Both the position numbers and the translations under genes were made by a program. A model generated the notes under the pieces. That model did no database searches. It was not told where the DNA came from and saw only the letters and a list, made by a program, of their open reading frames with translations. Below, in pieces: positions 51,367 through 59,847 of a DNA stretch of 64,000 nucleotides (the stretch's first letter is position 1; every line of letters starts with the position of its first letter). The stretch spans positions 186,001 to 250,000 of the forward strand of contig NZ_JARXVJ010000001.1 in NCBI RefSeq assembly GCF_029892445.1, in the 5' to 3' direction. The DNA comes from Chryseobacterium sp. H1D6B (GTDB taxonomy: Bacteria > Bacteroidota > Bacteroidia > Flavobacteriales > Weeksellaceae).

Positions 51367-52605
51367 ATGAAAATTTTCAAGTTTGGTGGAGCGTCTGTAA
51401 AAGATGCCGAAAGTGTAAAAAATGTGTCCATGGTTTTAAAAAGCCAGGGATTTGCTAAATGTCTGCTGGTAATTTCAGCGATGGGCAAAACGACTAATGA
51501 ATTGGAAAAAGTTGTGGAACTTTATTTCAAGAAGGATAACTATCAAACTGAAATCGAAAATATTAAACGAAAACATATAGAAATTTCTGAAGGATTATTT
51601 CCAGAAAACCACCATGTTTTTACAGAAATCAATATATTTTTTGATGATATCGACTCTTTTCTAAGAAGAAATAAATCTCCCAATTACAACTTTGTATATG
51701 ATCAGGTGGTAAGCTGCGGAGAAATGATCTCTACTAAAATTTTAAGTGAGTATTTGAATGAAATACAATTTACCAATCAGTGGCTGGATGCCAGAGATTA
51801 TGTAAAAACAGATGATTCTTATAGAGATGGTGTTGTAAACTGGAAGAAAACAGAAGAGTTCATTGCTTCTTTAAATCCTGAGATCTGCTATGTAACGCAA
51901 GGTTTCATAGGCTCAGACGATAATAATTTTACGGTAACTTTAGGAAGAGAAGGCTCAGATTATTCCGCTGCTATTTTTGCTTACTGCCTGAATGCAGATG
52001 CAATGACCATCTGGAAAGATGTTCCCGGTGTAATGACGGGTGATCCAAGAAAATTCCAAAATGTTTCCCTTCTTTCTCATATTTCTTATGAAGAAGCTAT
52101 TGAGATGGCTTATTATGGAGCAAGTGTGATTCATCCGAAAACACTGCAGCCTTTACAGCAGAAAAACATTCCTTTTTATGTAAAATCTTTCGTAGATCCT
52201 ACAAAAGAAGGAACTAAAGTAGGCGCATCTGATCAAAATCTCCAGGAAGAATCTTATATTTTAAAAGAAAATCAAACTTTATTAAAAATATCAACAAGAG
52301 ATTTTTCATTCATTGCAGAGGATCATATGAGTTTAATTTTCGGATATTTGTCAAAATATAAAATCAAGGTTTCTTTGATGCAGAATTCTGCTATTTCGTT
52401 AGCTTTATGTCTGGAAGATAAATTCAATACTATAGATGAACTAAATGAGGAGCTGCAAAAGGTTTTTAAAACTGAAGTAGTTAAAAATGTATCCTTATTT
52501 ACGGTAAGAAATGCGAAAATAGATAACATTGATCAATTTTACCAAGAAAAAAATGTATTATTGGAACAGATTTCAAAGAATACACTTCAAATGGTAACAC
52601 AATAA
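51367..52605 (+). CDS. lysC: Aspartate kinase
   Basis: 412 residues, monofunctional. It phosphorylates aspartate, the first step to Lys, Thr, Met and diaminopimelate. KFGGASVKDAESVKNV (about 5-20) is the nucleotide-binding start (KFGGxS); VTLGREGSDYSAAIFAY (about 195-211) and WKDVPGVMTGDPRKF (about 219-233) are kinase signatures. C-terminal ACT domains cover about residues 300-412 (LLKISTRDFSFIAEDHMSLIF in pieces). Absence of a homoserine dehydrogenase part distinguishes it from ThrA. It is followed 22 nt later by olsF. Feedback regulation through ACT is expected. Confidence 0.95.
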   Translation: MKIFKFGGASVKDAESVKNVSMVLKSQGFAKCLLVISAMGKTTNELEKVVELYFKKDNYQTEIENIKRKHIEISEGLFPENHHVFTEINIFFDDIDSFLRRNKSPNYNFVYDQVVSCGEMISTKILSEYLNEIQFTNQWLDARDYVKTDDSYRDGVVNWKKTEEFIASLNPEICYVTQGFIGSDDNNFTVTLGREGSDYSAAIFAYCLNADAMTIWKDVPGVMTGDPRKFQNVSLLSHISYEEAIEMAYYGASVIHPKTLQPLQQKNIPFYVKSFVDPTKEGTKVGASDQNLQEESYILKENQTLLKISTRDFSFIAEDHMSLIFGYLSKYKIKVSLMQNSAISLALCLEDKFNTIDELNEELQKVFKTEVVKNVSLFTVRNAKIDNIDQFYQEKNVLLEQISKNTLQMVTQ

Positions 52606-52627
52606 AATTAATTGCGACTAAACACAC

Positions 52628-54469
52628 ATGAGTTTAATTTCGAAAAATGATTTAATTAAAGCTTCCGGCTTAAGTAAAATCGGGTTCCTAAAGAATCCTG
52701 TAGCATCTGCTGTGATGAGCATTGCTAAGATAAATGAAGTTAATAGACTATACGATAAACTTAAAGATAAGGAAGGTAAAGACTTTTTCGACTCATTTGT
52801 AAGAGAAAGAAATCTAAGCTATGTTGCCTTTGAAGAAGATTTAGCCAAAATTCCCAAAACAGGACCCTTTATTCTTGTTTCCAACCACCCTCTTGGAGCG
52901 ATTGATGGAATTCTAATGTGCAAAATATTAACAGAAGTACGTCCGGATTTCAAAGTAATGGGTAATTTCTTACTAGAAAAGATCAAACCCATGGAACCGT
53001 TTGTAATTTCTGTAAATCCATTTGAAGGAAGAAAAGGCGCATACAGCAGTTCTTCTGGCATGCGTGAAACATTGAAACATCTAGAAAATGGCGGCTGTGT
53101 GGGTATCTTCCCTGCCGGAGAGGTTTCTAATAAAAACAATCCTTACAGTGAAATACTAGATAAGGAATGGGAAAAACCTGCTTTAAAGCTTATAAAAATG
53201 GCAAAAGTACCGGTAGTCCCTATGTATTTTCATGCTAAAAACAGCAGTTTGTTTTATCAGGTGGCCAAGATTCATGCGAATTTACAGACATTAATGCTTC
53301 CATCAGAAATGATGAATGACAGGGAAAAACCGATCCGTATAAGAATCGGCAGACCAATTGCTGTAAAGGCAATGGATGAGATGGAAAACATCGAAGAATT
53401 AGGTGAATTTCTAAAACGTAAGGTTTATATGATGAAATCTTACTATGAAAAAAGAAAATCTTTAGCACAGGCTATCAACCTTAAAAACTTATATGTAAAG
53501 TTCCCTCTTTTAAGAGAAGAAAATATTGTTCAAAATATCATCAACGAAACCCCGAAAGAAGACATTCTTAATGACATCAATAAACTGAAAGGCACTGACA
53601 AAATGCTTTTCAGCAATGGGAATTATGAAATCTATTTCACCACTTACGAAGAAATCCCTTCTGTAATGAGGGAAATAGGACGCCAGAGAGAGCTTACTTT
53701 CCGCGCGGTGGGAGAAGGAAGTAACCTTCCTTTTGATTTGGATGAATATGACAAACATTACCATCATCTTTTCCTTTGGGACAGCGCTGAAGAAAAATTA
53801 GCCGGTGCCTATAGAATGGCCTTAGGTAGAGAAGTCATGAAGAGATTTGGGATAAAAGGTTTTTATACAAGTTCTCTTTTTGAATTTGAACAGGACATCC
53901 ACCCTTTCTTTAAAAAGGTGATCGAAATGGGACGTGCCTACATCTGCCAGGAATACCAGCAGAAACCGCTTCCTCTTTTCCTTTTATGGAGGGGAATTGT
54001 CCATGTATGTCTAAGAAACTCTGATCATAAGTTTTTGATGGGCGGCGTGAGTATTTCCAACAAGTTTTCGGAGTTTTCGAAATCATTGATGATTGAATTC
54101 ATGCGTTCCAACTACTATGATTCGGCAGTAGCCCAGTATATTACTCCAAAAAATGAGTATAAAGTAAAATTAAGAGACCGTGATAAAAATCTGTTTTTTG
54201 ATGAAATGGAATCCGATCTTAATAAGCTTGATAAGATCATTGACGATCTGGAACCGGAGCTGAGATTACCTGTTTTGATCAAAAAATACATCAAACAGAA
54301 CGCAAAAGTAATTGCATTTAATGTAGATCCGAACTTCAATGATGCCATTGACGGATTAATGTATATCCGAATCAGCGACCTTCCTGAAAGTACGATTAAG
54401 CCTGTATTAGAGGAAATGAGCGAACAGATCAGAAAGGAACAGGAAAATAATCCGTCTGAAAATCAGTAA
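52628..54469 (+). CDS. olsF: Bifunctional ornithine-lipid acyltransferase OlsF-like
   Basis: 613 residues, two acyltransferase domains. The N-terminal half (about 1-280) is a PlsC/OlsA-like O-acyltransferase: NHPLGAIDG at 86-94 (His87, Asp93) and GIFPAGEVSN near 158-167. The C-terminal half (about 335-530) is an OlsB-like N-acyltransferase with RELTFRAVGEG, LFLWDSAEEKLAGAYRMALG and FYTSSLFEFEQD. This order matches OlsF of Flavobacterium johnsoniae and Serratia, which makes ornithine lipids alone from ornithine. Those lipids replace phospholipids under stress. The call is by domain order; the substrate amino acid (ornithine, glycine or lysine) is not proven. Confidence 0.85.
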   Translation: MSLISKNDLIKASGLSKIGFLKNPVASAVMSIAKINEVNRLYDKLKDKEGKDFFDSFVRERNLSYVAFEEDLAKIPKTGPFILVSNHPLGAIDGILMCKILTEVRPDFKVMGNFLLEKIKPMEPFVISVNPFEGRKGAYSSSSGMRETLKHLENGGCVGIFPAGEVSNKNNPYSEILDKEWEKPALKLIKMAKVPVVPMYFHAKNSSLFYQVAKIHANLQTLMLPSEMMNDREKPIRIRIGRPIAVKAMDEMENIEELGEFLKRKVYMMKSYYEKRKSLAQAINLKNLYVKFPLLREENIVQNIINETPKEDILNDINKLKGTDKMLFSNGNYEIYFTTYEEIPSVMREIGRQRELTFRAVGEGSNLPFDLDEYDKHYHHLFLWDSAEEKLAGAYRMALGREVMKRFGIKGFYTSSLFEFEQDIHPFFKKVIEMGRAYICQEYQQKPLPLFLLWRGIVHVCLRNSDHKFLMGGVSISNKFSEFSKSLMIEFMRSNYYDSAVAQYITPKNEYKVKLRDRDKNLFFDEMESDLNKLDKIIDDLEPELRLPVLIKKYIKQNAKVIAFNVDPNFNDAIDGLMYIRISDLPESTIKPVLEEMSEQIRKEQENNPSENQ

Positions 54470-54505
54470 GTTTTTAGTTTTATTTGAAAAAAGTTTTGTT
54501 AATAC

Positions 54506-54536
54506 TTGCTTCATATATGAAAACTTGCTACTTTTG
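54506..54536 (+). promoter_or_regulatory. Promoter of the first tRNA-Phe gene
   Basis: TTG (54506-54508), exactly 20 nt, TACTTTTG (54529-54536). Both elements match the Bacteroidetes sigma consensus, 42 nt before the tRNA. Confidence 0.8.
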
Positions 54537-54578
54537 CATCACTTTAAAACAACGAAGTAAGACAAACAAAAATATAAT

Positions 54579-54651
54579 GGTTTCTTAGCTCAGTTGGTAG
54601 AGCAATGGATTGAAAATCCATGTGTCCCTGGTTCGATTCCTGGAGAAACCA
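54579..54651 (+). tRNA. tRNA-Phe (GAA)
   Basis: 73-nt cloverleaf: 7-bp acceptor stem GGTTTCT/AGAAACC with discriminator A, D-arm GCTC/GAGC, anticodon arm ATGGA-TTGAAAA-TCCAT (anticodon GAA), variable loop GTGTC, T-arm CCTGG-TTCGATT-CCTGG. CCA is not encoded. It decodes UUU and UUC. Its own promoter and terminator bracket it. Confidence 0.97.
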
Positions 54652-54653
54652 CA

Positions 54654-54678
54654 AACCGCCTAACAAGGCGGTTTTTTA
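54654..54678 (+). terminator. Terminator of the first tRNA-Phe
   Basis: Stem AACCGCCT (54654-54661) with AGGCGGTT (54666-54673), loop AACA, then TTTTATT. Confidence 0.88.
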
Positions 54679-54700
54679 TTTTATTATTTTCTTTTAAGAC

Positions 54701-54731
54701 TTGCGAGATATAATAAAATATACTATTTTTG
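54701..54731 (+). promoter_or_regulatory. Promoter of the second tRNA-Phe gene
   Basis: TTG (54701-54703), exactly 20 nt, TATTTTTG (54724-54731), the same architecture as the first copy. Confidence 0.8.
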
Positions 54732-54768
54732 CACCACTTTAAAACAGCAAAGTAAGACAACTTATCAT

Positions 54769-54841
54769 GGTTTCTTAGCTCAGTTGGTAGAGCAATGGAT
54801 TGAAAATCCATGTGTCCCTGGTTCGATTCCTGGAGAAACCA
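54769..54841 (+). tRNA. tRNA-Phe (GAA), second copy
   Basis: Sequence identical to the copy at 54579-54651, 190 nt downstream. Promoter, leader and terminator are repeated with small differences, so a whole transcription unit was duplicated. Confidence 0.97.
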
Positions 54842-54843
54842 CA

Positions 54844-54870
54844 AACCGCCTTATCAAAGGCGGTTTTTTT
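54844..54870 (+). terminator. Terminator of the second tRNA-Phe
   Basis: Stem AACCGCCTT (54844-54852) with AAGGCGGTT (54857-54865), loop ATCA, then TTTTT. Confidence 0.88.
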
Positions 54871-55239
54871 ATTGCTTTTTACTTCAGATCTGTAGAGTAC
54901 TCATTAAATTTTTCTATCAATACATTTTTATAATACTCCAATTTCGGAGTATCAATGTGATTTAAATAATTATAATTATTTAAAAGTAGAACCGCTGACA
55001 ATCTTTTGGAAGATATTGATTAATACTATCGAAAGTATTAAGACAATAGAACAAAGTGAAAAAAAAAATTCTCTACTGCTCAATAATTTCCTTTTATGTA
55101 TTTAAAAATGAATTTAGGCTGCTCTATTACATTACATTTCTCTGCTCACAATAAATATTAAAATTTAGTTAATGTATCAGATACACCACTTAAATTCACT
55201 TGAAAAATAAGTATCTTCGCCCTTTAATTCCATTTTAAA
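54871..55239. other. Intergenic gap before the thioredoxin-like gene
   Basis: No supported gene. It contains a small hairpin around 54935-54954 (ATACTCC/GGAGTAT) and a palindromic TACTATCGAAAGTA stretch near 55024-55037. A -7-like TATCTTCG sits about 30 nt before the ATG at 55240. Otherwise it is AT-rich sequence with no pattern I can assign. Confidence 0.5.
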
Positions 55240-56415
55240 ATGAAGAAGAGTATTTCAGTACTATTTTTACTTATTTCTATAATTACATTTGCACAGGAGG
55301 CTATTCAGTTTCAAGACTTACCCTATAAAGATCTTATTTCAAAGGCTAAAAAAGAAAATAAAATAATTTTCATAGATGCTTATGCTTCTTGGTGCGGACC
55401 GTGTAAACTAATGGAGAAAAATATATTCACTCAAAAATCTGTTGGGGATTATTACAACACTAATTTCGTCAATGCCAGATTCGACATGGAAAAAGGGGAA
55501 GGAAGAGAAATTGCAGCGAAATTCGGTGTACGCTCCTATCCTACTTATCTATTTTTAAACGGTGACGGTGAGTTGGTATCACAAAATTTCGGATACATGG
55601 AAGAAAGCCTTTTCTTATCAATGGCCCAGGATATCAATTCTCCAAATAACAAAAAAGGTTCTTTAAAAGATCGTTTTGCAAAGGGTGAAAAAGATCCGGA
55701 ATTCCTGATCAACATCATGAAATTGAATTCAAGCTCTGATTACGATTTCGCTAAGAAAGCTTCTGAAAGGTATTTTGAAACTAAGAAGAAAACCGATGTG
55801 TTATCAAAAGATGACATTGGTTACTTATTATTCTTTTTAAAATCGGTTGAAGAGCCTAATTATAAAGTCTTTATATCTAAAAAAGCAGAAATCATCAAAT
55901 ATCTGCCTGAAGAAACTTATACTCAATTTGACAACCAGTTAAAATTATCAAAAGTAGTAGAGCAGTCAATTGATAAAGAGAATAAAAAGATCAACGAAGA
56001 GTATTTCTTAAAGAATGCAGAACCTTTAGTTGGTAAATATGATGCAACAACGAGGCTTAATCAAATGAAACTAAGCTTTTATGAAGAGAATGCAAATTTC
56101 GTTGAATATGAAAAGGCAGCCTTGGACTATTATAAAAATTCAGATTCTTTCGATTCTAATGAGTTGCTGAAAACGGCATGGATATTTACGGATCACGTAA
56201 AAAATGTGGCTTCTTTAAAGAAAGCAACAGAGTGGGCAGAAAAATCTGTAATGAGAGGTGAAACTTCAGAAAACACTTATATTTTAGCGAAACTCTATTT
56301 CCAGACCGGAAAAAATGAAATGGCAAAAACGTATGCCGAAATATCTAAAAAATTGGCTGTACAAGCCAACAAAGACGCAGCATTAGCAGAAGAACTATTA
56401 AAGCAAATTAAATAA
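55240..56415 (+). CDS. Exported thioredoxin-fold protein
   Basis: 391 residues. The signal peptide ends ITFAQ. The thioredoxin domain covers about residues 25-140 with active site WCGPCK at 51-56 and the cis-Pro in VRSYPTYLF (about 104-112). A helical repeat-like domain of about 240 residues follows (KASERYFETKKKTDVL..., TYILAKLYFQTGKNEMAKTYAE near the end, similar to TPR). Probably a periplasmic thiol-disulfide protein. It is 5 nt upstream of the DUF3575 outer-membrane gene, which suggests a shared envelope role. Confidence 0.88.
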   Translation: MKKSISVLFLLISIITFAQEAIQFQDLPYKDLISKAKKENKIIFIDAYASWCGPCKLMEKNIFTQKSVGDYYNTNFVNARFDMEKGEGREIAAKFGVRSYPTYLFLNGDGELVSQNFGYMEESLFLSMAQDINSPNNKKGSLKDRFAKGEKDPEFLINIMKLNSSSDYDFAKKASERYFETKKKTDVLSKDDIGYLLFFLKSVEEPNYKVFISKKAEIIKYLPEETYTQFDNQLKLSKVVEQSIDKENKKINEEYFLKNAEPLVGKYDATTRLNQMKLSFYEENANFVEYEKAALDYYKNSDSFDSNELLKTAWIFTDHVKNVASLKKATEWAEKSVMRGETSENTYILAKLYFQTGKNEMAKTYAEISKKLAVQANKDAALAEELLKQIK

Positions 56416-56420
56416 CACTT

Positions 56421-57044
56421 ATGTTGAAATATAAAATACTAGCCGCTTTCTCAACACTATTTTTATTAGGAAACCTAAAAGCGCAGGAGCAGGAACAGGA
56501 AAAAAGTTTATATGTAAAAGGTAATGCCTTACTAGCTCCCATAGGAATAATAAATGCAGGATTAGAATATCAGCTGAGTAAAAAATACACTTTACAGGGC
56601 GATATCTTAATCTCTCCTTGGAAATCATTTGCTGGACATGAACTTCAGTATTATTCTGTTTCAGTAGAAGGCAGATATTATTTTAATCAAGCTTTTAAGC
56701 ATTGGTATATCGGCGCCAATCTTGCTACATCAGCTTTTATTTTGCAAAAATGGAACTACTGGGGAGACGGACTTTACATCAATGATAATAATGAAGCTTT
56801 TGTAAAATCAAATCTTTACCAAAAAGGATTTTCTATTTTAGCGGGCGTAACTGGAGGATACCAATTCAAAGTATCTGACAATTGGAATATTGACATCTAT
56901 GCAACTGTAGGAACATCCCAAGACTTCTATAAAGGATATGACCGTACAACAGGCCAGCGTTATGATGTTGCTGAAGGACGTAATAAAAGTGGTGAAATTC
57001 TTCCCTACAGAGGAGGCGTAATGATTTCTTATAAATTAAAATAG
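56421..57044 (+). CDS. DUF3575-like outer-membrane protein
   Basis: 207 residues. The signal peptide ends GNLKAQ. Strands typical of small outer-membrane barrels follow: YVKGNALLAPIGIINAGLEYQL (pieces, about 31-52), YTLQGDILIS, SVSVEGRYYF, HWYIGANLATSAF, GFSILAGVTGGYQF, and the terminal strand GGVMISYKLK ending in a hydrophobic-K pattern. DUF3575 members are found throughout Bacteroidetes without known function. It starts 5 nt after the thioredoxin-like gene and ends 1 nt before the next small gene, a clear operon. Confidence 0.82.
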   Translation: MLKYKILAAFSTLFLLGNLKAQEQEQEKSLYVKGNALLAPIGIINAGLEYQLSKKYTLQGDILISPWKSFAGHELQYYSVSVEGRYYFNQAFKHWYIGANLATSAFILQKWNYWGDGLYINDNNEAFVKSNLYQKGFSILAGVTGGYQFKVSDNWNIDIYATVGTSQDFYKGYDRTTGQRYDVAEGRNKSGEILPYRGGVMISYKLK

Positions 57045-57045
57045 T

Positions 57046-57252
57046 ATGAAGCTGTTCGGAAAAAACCATATTATCATTTCTATCATCACTTTTGTAATCC
57101 TTTTTTTAATGAATTACATTGGTAATGACCTTCCCGATAAACTGCCAAGAGCATTGATGACTGCCTTTGCGGGAGTTATCGGTTTATCAGTCGGGCTTTT
57201 TATTCTTAACAGAGCTAAAAAAGATGACAAACCGCCACATGATTTTGATTAA
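57046..57252 (+). CDS. Small two-helix membrane protein
   Basis: 68 residues. Two TM helices at about 9-25 (IIISIITFVILFLMNYI) and 35-55 (ALMTAFAGVIGLSVGLFIL), then a charged tail NRAKKDDKPPHDFD. It is coupled to the DUF3575 gene (1 nt gap) and its last 4 nt overlap the convergent NamZ gene. No family is recognised. Reality is supported by the operon, good start and typical membrane layout. Confidence 0.7.
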   Translation: MKLFGKNHIIISIITFVILFLMNYIGNDLPDKLPRALMTAFAGVIGLSVGLFILNRAKKDDKPPHDFD

Positions 57253-58445
57253 TCTTTATAAACAACATATTTAGATCTTATTTTTTCAAAAGCTTCTAAA
57301 CCGTTTTTCCAAGAAGCTTTAATTTCCGCAGCAGATCTGCCGGCGATGATTTGTTTTCTCAACTCATCTGTTCCGGCTAAGGTATCGAACCATAAATTTT
57401 TAAGGAAAAAATCTAGATTGGGGTTTTTATAATTTTTATAAGCTTTAATAACCCATTCTATATTCAGCTCACGCAGATCCTTTGAATAATTAGACAGGTT
57501 TTCGCCGTAGCATAATTTACCGTTTAAAAAAGGATCTTTTGCCCCAAAGTTTGGCTTTGGAGTAAACTGGTAAGGCAGATCTTTCGTCCATGGCGAACCA
57601 TACACCTGAAACGGAATATCTGTTCCTCTTCCTACAGAAACCTGGGTTCCTTCAAAGAAACATAAACTTGGATATAAATTAATTGATTTATCATTCGGTA
57701 GATTTGGAGAGGGCTTATCTAAGATCGGGTAACGCTGTTTTTTATGATATGACCGCATGGGAATTAAAGTATACTTTGCTTCCACTCCATTTTTCAGCCA
57801 TTTTTCACCGTTGACCATATTTCCGTACTCTCCAATTGTCAGTCCGTAAACCACAGGAACCTCATGCATTCCGACAAAACTTGACCATTTTTTTCTTAAA
57901 ACAGGTCCGTCTGTATAGCCGTCATGCGGATTAGGTCTGTCTAAAACCATAATTTCAACATTATTTTCAGCACCGGCTTCCATAAGATAGGTCAAAGTAG
58001 AAATATAAGTGTAAAACCTTACCCCGACATCCTGAATATCAAAAACTACAATATCAATACCCTTTAGCTGCTCTGGTTTTGGCTTTTTATTATTTCCGTA
58101 CAAAGAAATGATAGGAATTCCTGTTTTGGCGTCTACTCCATTTTTAACAGTTTCTCCTGCATCTGCATCTCCTCTAAAACCATGTTCAGGGGCAAAAATT
58201 GTTTTTATCTTAATTTTATTTTTAACCAAAAAATCTACCAGATACGTTCTGTCTTTCATTAAACCTGTCTGGTTGGTTACGATCCCAATCGTTTTATTTT
58301 TCAGCAAAGGCAGATACACCTCCGGCTGGTCGGCACCGGTTTTAAATAGATCTCTATCTTGAGTCTGAGAATAATACTTGTTGAATACTCCTAAAAAAAT
58401 TAGGCAAATAAGAAGTAAATTTTTAATTTTGAGATCTAAATTCAT
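57249..58445 (-). CDS. NamZ-like exo-beta-N-acetylmuramidase (DUF1343)
   Basis: 398 residues from ATG 58445; the longer frame would run through the divergent permease gene. The signal peptide (LLLICLIFLGVFNKYYSQ) implies periplasm. DUF1343 motifs: GIVTNQTG (about 57-64), FAPEHGFRGDADAGE (about 88-102), VFDIQDVGVRFYTYIST (about 135-151) and DRPNPHDG (about 175-182). NamZ enzymes remove terminal MurNAc from peptidoglycan fragments, supporting muropeptide recycling. The start codon is 4 nt from the start codon of the divergent permease gene. Confidence 0.88.
   Translation of the reverse strand: MNLDLKIKNLLLICLIFLGVFNKYYSQTQDRDLFKTGADQPEVYLPLLKNKTIGIVTNQTGLMKDRTYLVDFLVKNKIKIKTIFAPEHGFRGDADAGETVKNGVDAKTGIPIISLYGNNKKPKPEQLKGIDIVVFDIQDVGVRFYTYISTLTYLMEAGAENNVEIMVLDRPNPHDGYTDGPVLRKKWSSFVGMHEVPVVYGLTIGEYGNMVNGEKWLKNGVEAKYTLIPMRSYHKKQRYPILDKPSPNLPNDKSINLYPSLCFFEGTQVSVGRGTDIPFQVYGSPWTKDLPYQFTPKPNFGAKDPFLNGKLCYGENLSNYSKDLRELNIEWVIKAYKNYKNPNLDFFLKNLWFDTLAGTDELRKQIIAGRSAAEIKASWKNGLEAFEKIRSKYVVYKD
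58424..58431 (+). promoter_or_regulatory. -7 box of the FtsX/LolE-like permease, within the NamZ gene
   Basis: TAATTTTG, exact TAnnTTTG, 18 nt before the TTG start at 58450. It lies inside the first codons of the divergent NamZ gene. Confidence 0.5.
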
Positions 58446-58449
58446 AAGC

Positions 58450-59679
58450 TTGAAATTTCCTTTATATTTCTCTAGAAAAATAGCGTTTTCCAAAGATAAC
58501 AAAAATAACCTTTCTCGGGTTATTATCTTCATAGGCAGGCTTTCTGTGGCTTTAGGGCTTATAGTTTCATTAATTACAGTCGCCACCGGTTTCGGATCAA
58601 AAAAAGCAATTAAGGAGAGACTTGCAGATTTCAGCGGGCACATTACGGTAAAATCAACCAGATCTAATTCATCCTATAATTCTTCTGTTCTTGACAGCCA
58701 GGGATTAAATATTCAAAAAATAAAAGAACTTCCAGATGTAGAAAGTGTTCAAAAATATGCAATGGTCACAGGGATCATGCGTAATGAACATAGTTTTGCA
58801 GGGATCATTTTCAAAGGAGTCGGAAAAGATTTTGACAGCCTGAGATTCAAAAAATTTCTTATTGCCGGCACCACCCCTAAAGTAACAGAGATCGGTTATA
58901 ATCATGGAGTGACTATTTCTCAAAAAATAGCCAACGATCTTCATTTAAAATTAAAAGACAGCATTGTCACCATATTTTCAAAAGCAGACCAAAAACCTAT
59001 CTACAGAAAATTTGAAGTGGTAGGAATTTATAAAACCGACATTAAAATGATTGATGATCAGTTTGTGATCGGAGGTATTAATCATGTAAGAAAAATTCAG
59101 GATATGAAACCTGATGAAGTGGGCGGTATCGATATTTTCTTAAAAAATGTAAATGACATCGACCGTGATTTTCCTGAAATCGAAAAACTGATCGGCTATA
59201 AAAACTATGCAGAAAAGGCTACTGACAAATTTCCTCAGATTACTGACTGGATCAGTATTTTTGATACTAATATTGCTCTAATCATTATCATTATGCTGAT
59301 TGTCGTTATTATTAACATCATCATGGTTCTTCTTATTCTTATTATTGAAAGAACCAACTCCATAGGATTATTAAAGACATTAGGTGCCAATAATTCGCAG
59401 ATAAGAGCAACATTCATTAATTACACTTTAATTATTATGGTTCCCGGGCTTTTGTATGGAAACGTTATCGGGATTGGCCTTATTTTAATCCAGAAGTTTT
59501 TTGGAGTGATTAAACTAAATCCTGAAAATTATTACGTAAGCACAGTTCCTGTAGACTTAAATCCTATCGCCATCATCTCAATTTCCGTAGGAATTTTAAT
59601 TATTTCCGGACTGGCTCTGATTATTCCTAGTTATTTAATCAGTAAAATTTCACCTGTAAAAGCTATTAAGTATAATTAA
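58450..59679 (+). CDS. FtsX/LolE-like ABC transporter permease
   Basis: 409 residues from TTG 58450 (reads MKFPLYFSRKIAFSKDN when translated as start), the usual beginning of this family in Chryseobacterium relatives. An earlier in-frame TTG at 58378 would overlap the NamZ signal peptide. One N-terminal TM helix (about 24-45), a MacB-PCD-like periplasmic domain (about 50-270), and three C-terminal TM helices with ERTNSIGLLKTLGANNSQIR between, the FtsX signature. It probably exports lipoproteins (LolCE-like) or works with an ABC ATPase encoded elsewhere. No ATPase gene is adjacent. Confidence 0.85.
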   Translation: MKFPLYFSRKIAFSKDNKNNLSRVIIFIGRLSVALGLIVSLITVATGFGSKKAIKERLADFSGHITVKSTRSNSSYNSSVLDSQGLNIQKIKELPDVESVQKYAMVTGIMRNEHSFAGIIFKGVGKDFDSLRFKKFLIAGTTPKVTEIGYNHGVTISQKIANDLHLKLKDSIVTIFSKADQKPIYRKFEVVGIYKTDIKMIDDQFVIGGINHVRKIQDMKPDEVGGIDIFLKNVNDIDRDFPEIEKLIGYKNYAEKATDKFPQITDWISIFDTNIALIIIIMLIVVIINIIMVLLILIIERTNSIGLLKTLGANNSQIRATFINYTLIIMVPGLLYGNVIGIGLILIQKFFGVIKLNPENYYVSTVPVDLNPIAIISISVGILIISGLALIIPSYLISKISPVKAIKYN

Positions 59680-59820
59680 TTTTCACAGCAGGATTTCCTA
59701 TTTTGACTCAGGGAAAATCTCAATACAAAAGATTTCTCCCCCTTCATATGCTTCAACATGAAATTGAGTATTCAACAGATTCAATGACAAAATCTATCTT
59801 TATAACTCATTTTAAAGACT

Positions 59821-59828
59821 TATCTTTG
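59821..59828 (+). promoter_or_regulatory. -7 box of the cysteine synthase gene
   Basis: TATCTTTG, exact consensus, 19 nt before ATG 59848. Confidence 0.55.
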
Positions 59829-59847
59829 CATCGTCTAAAAAACAAAT

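Noticed and set aside
54590..54844. Open frame on the minus strand through both tRNA genes
   Set aside because: It is antisense to two tRNA genes and its repeated peptide simply mirrors the tRNA duplication.
55108..55161. 17-codon ORF in the gap before the thioredoxin-like gene
   Set aside because: It has no promoter, terminator or compositional signal, unlike the 18335 peptide gene.
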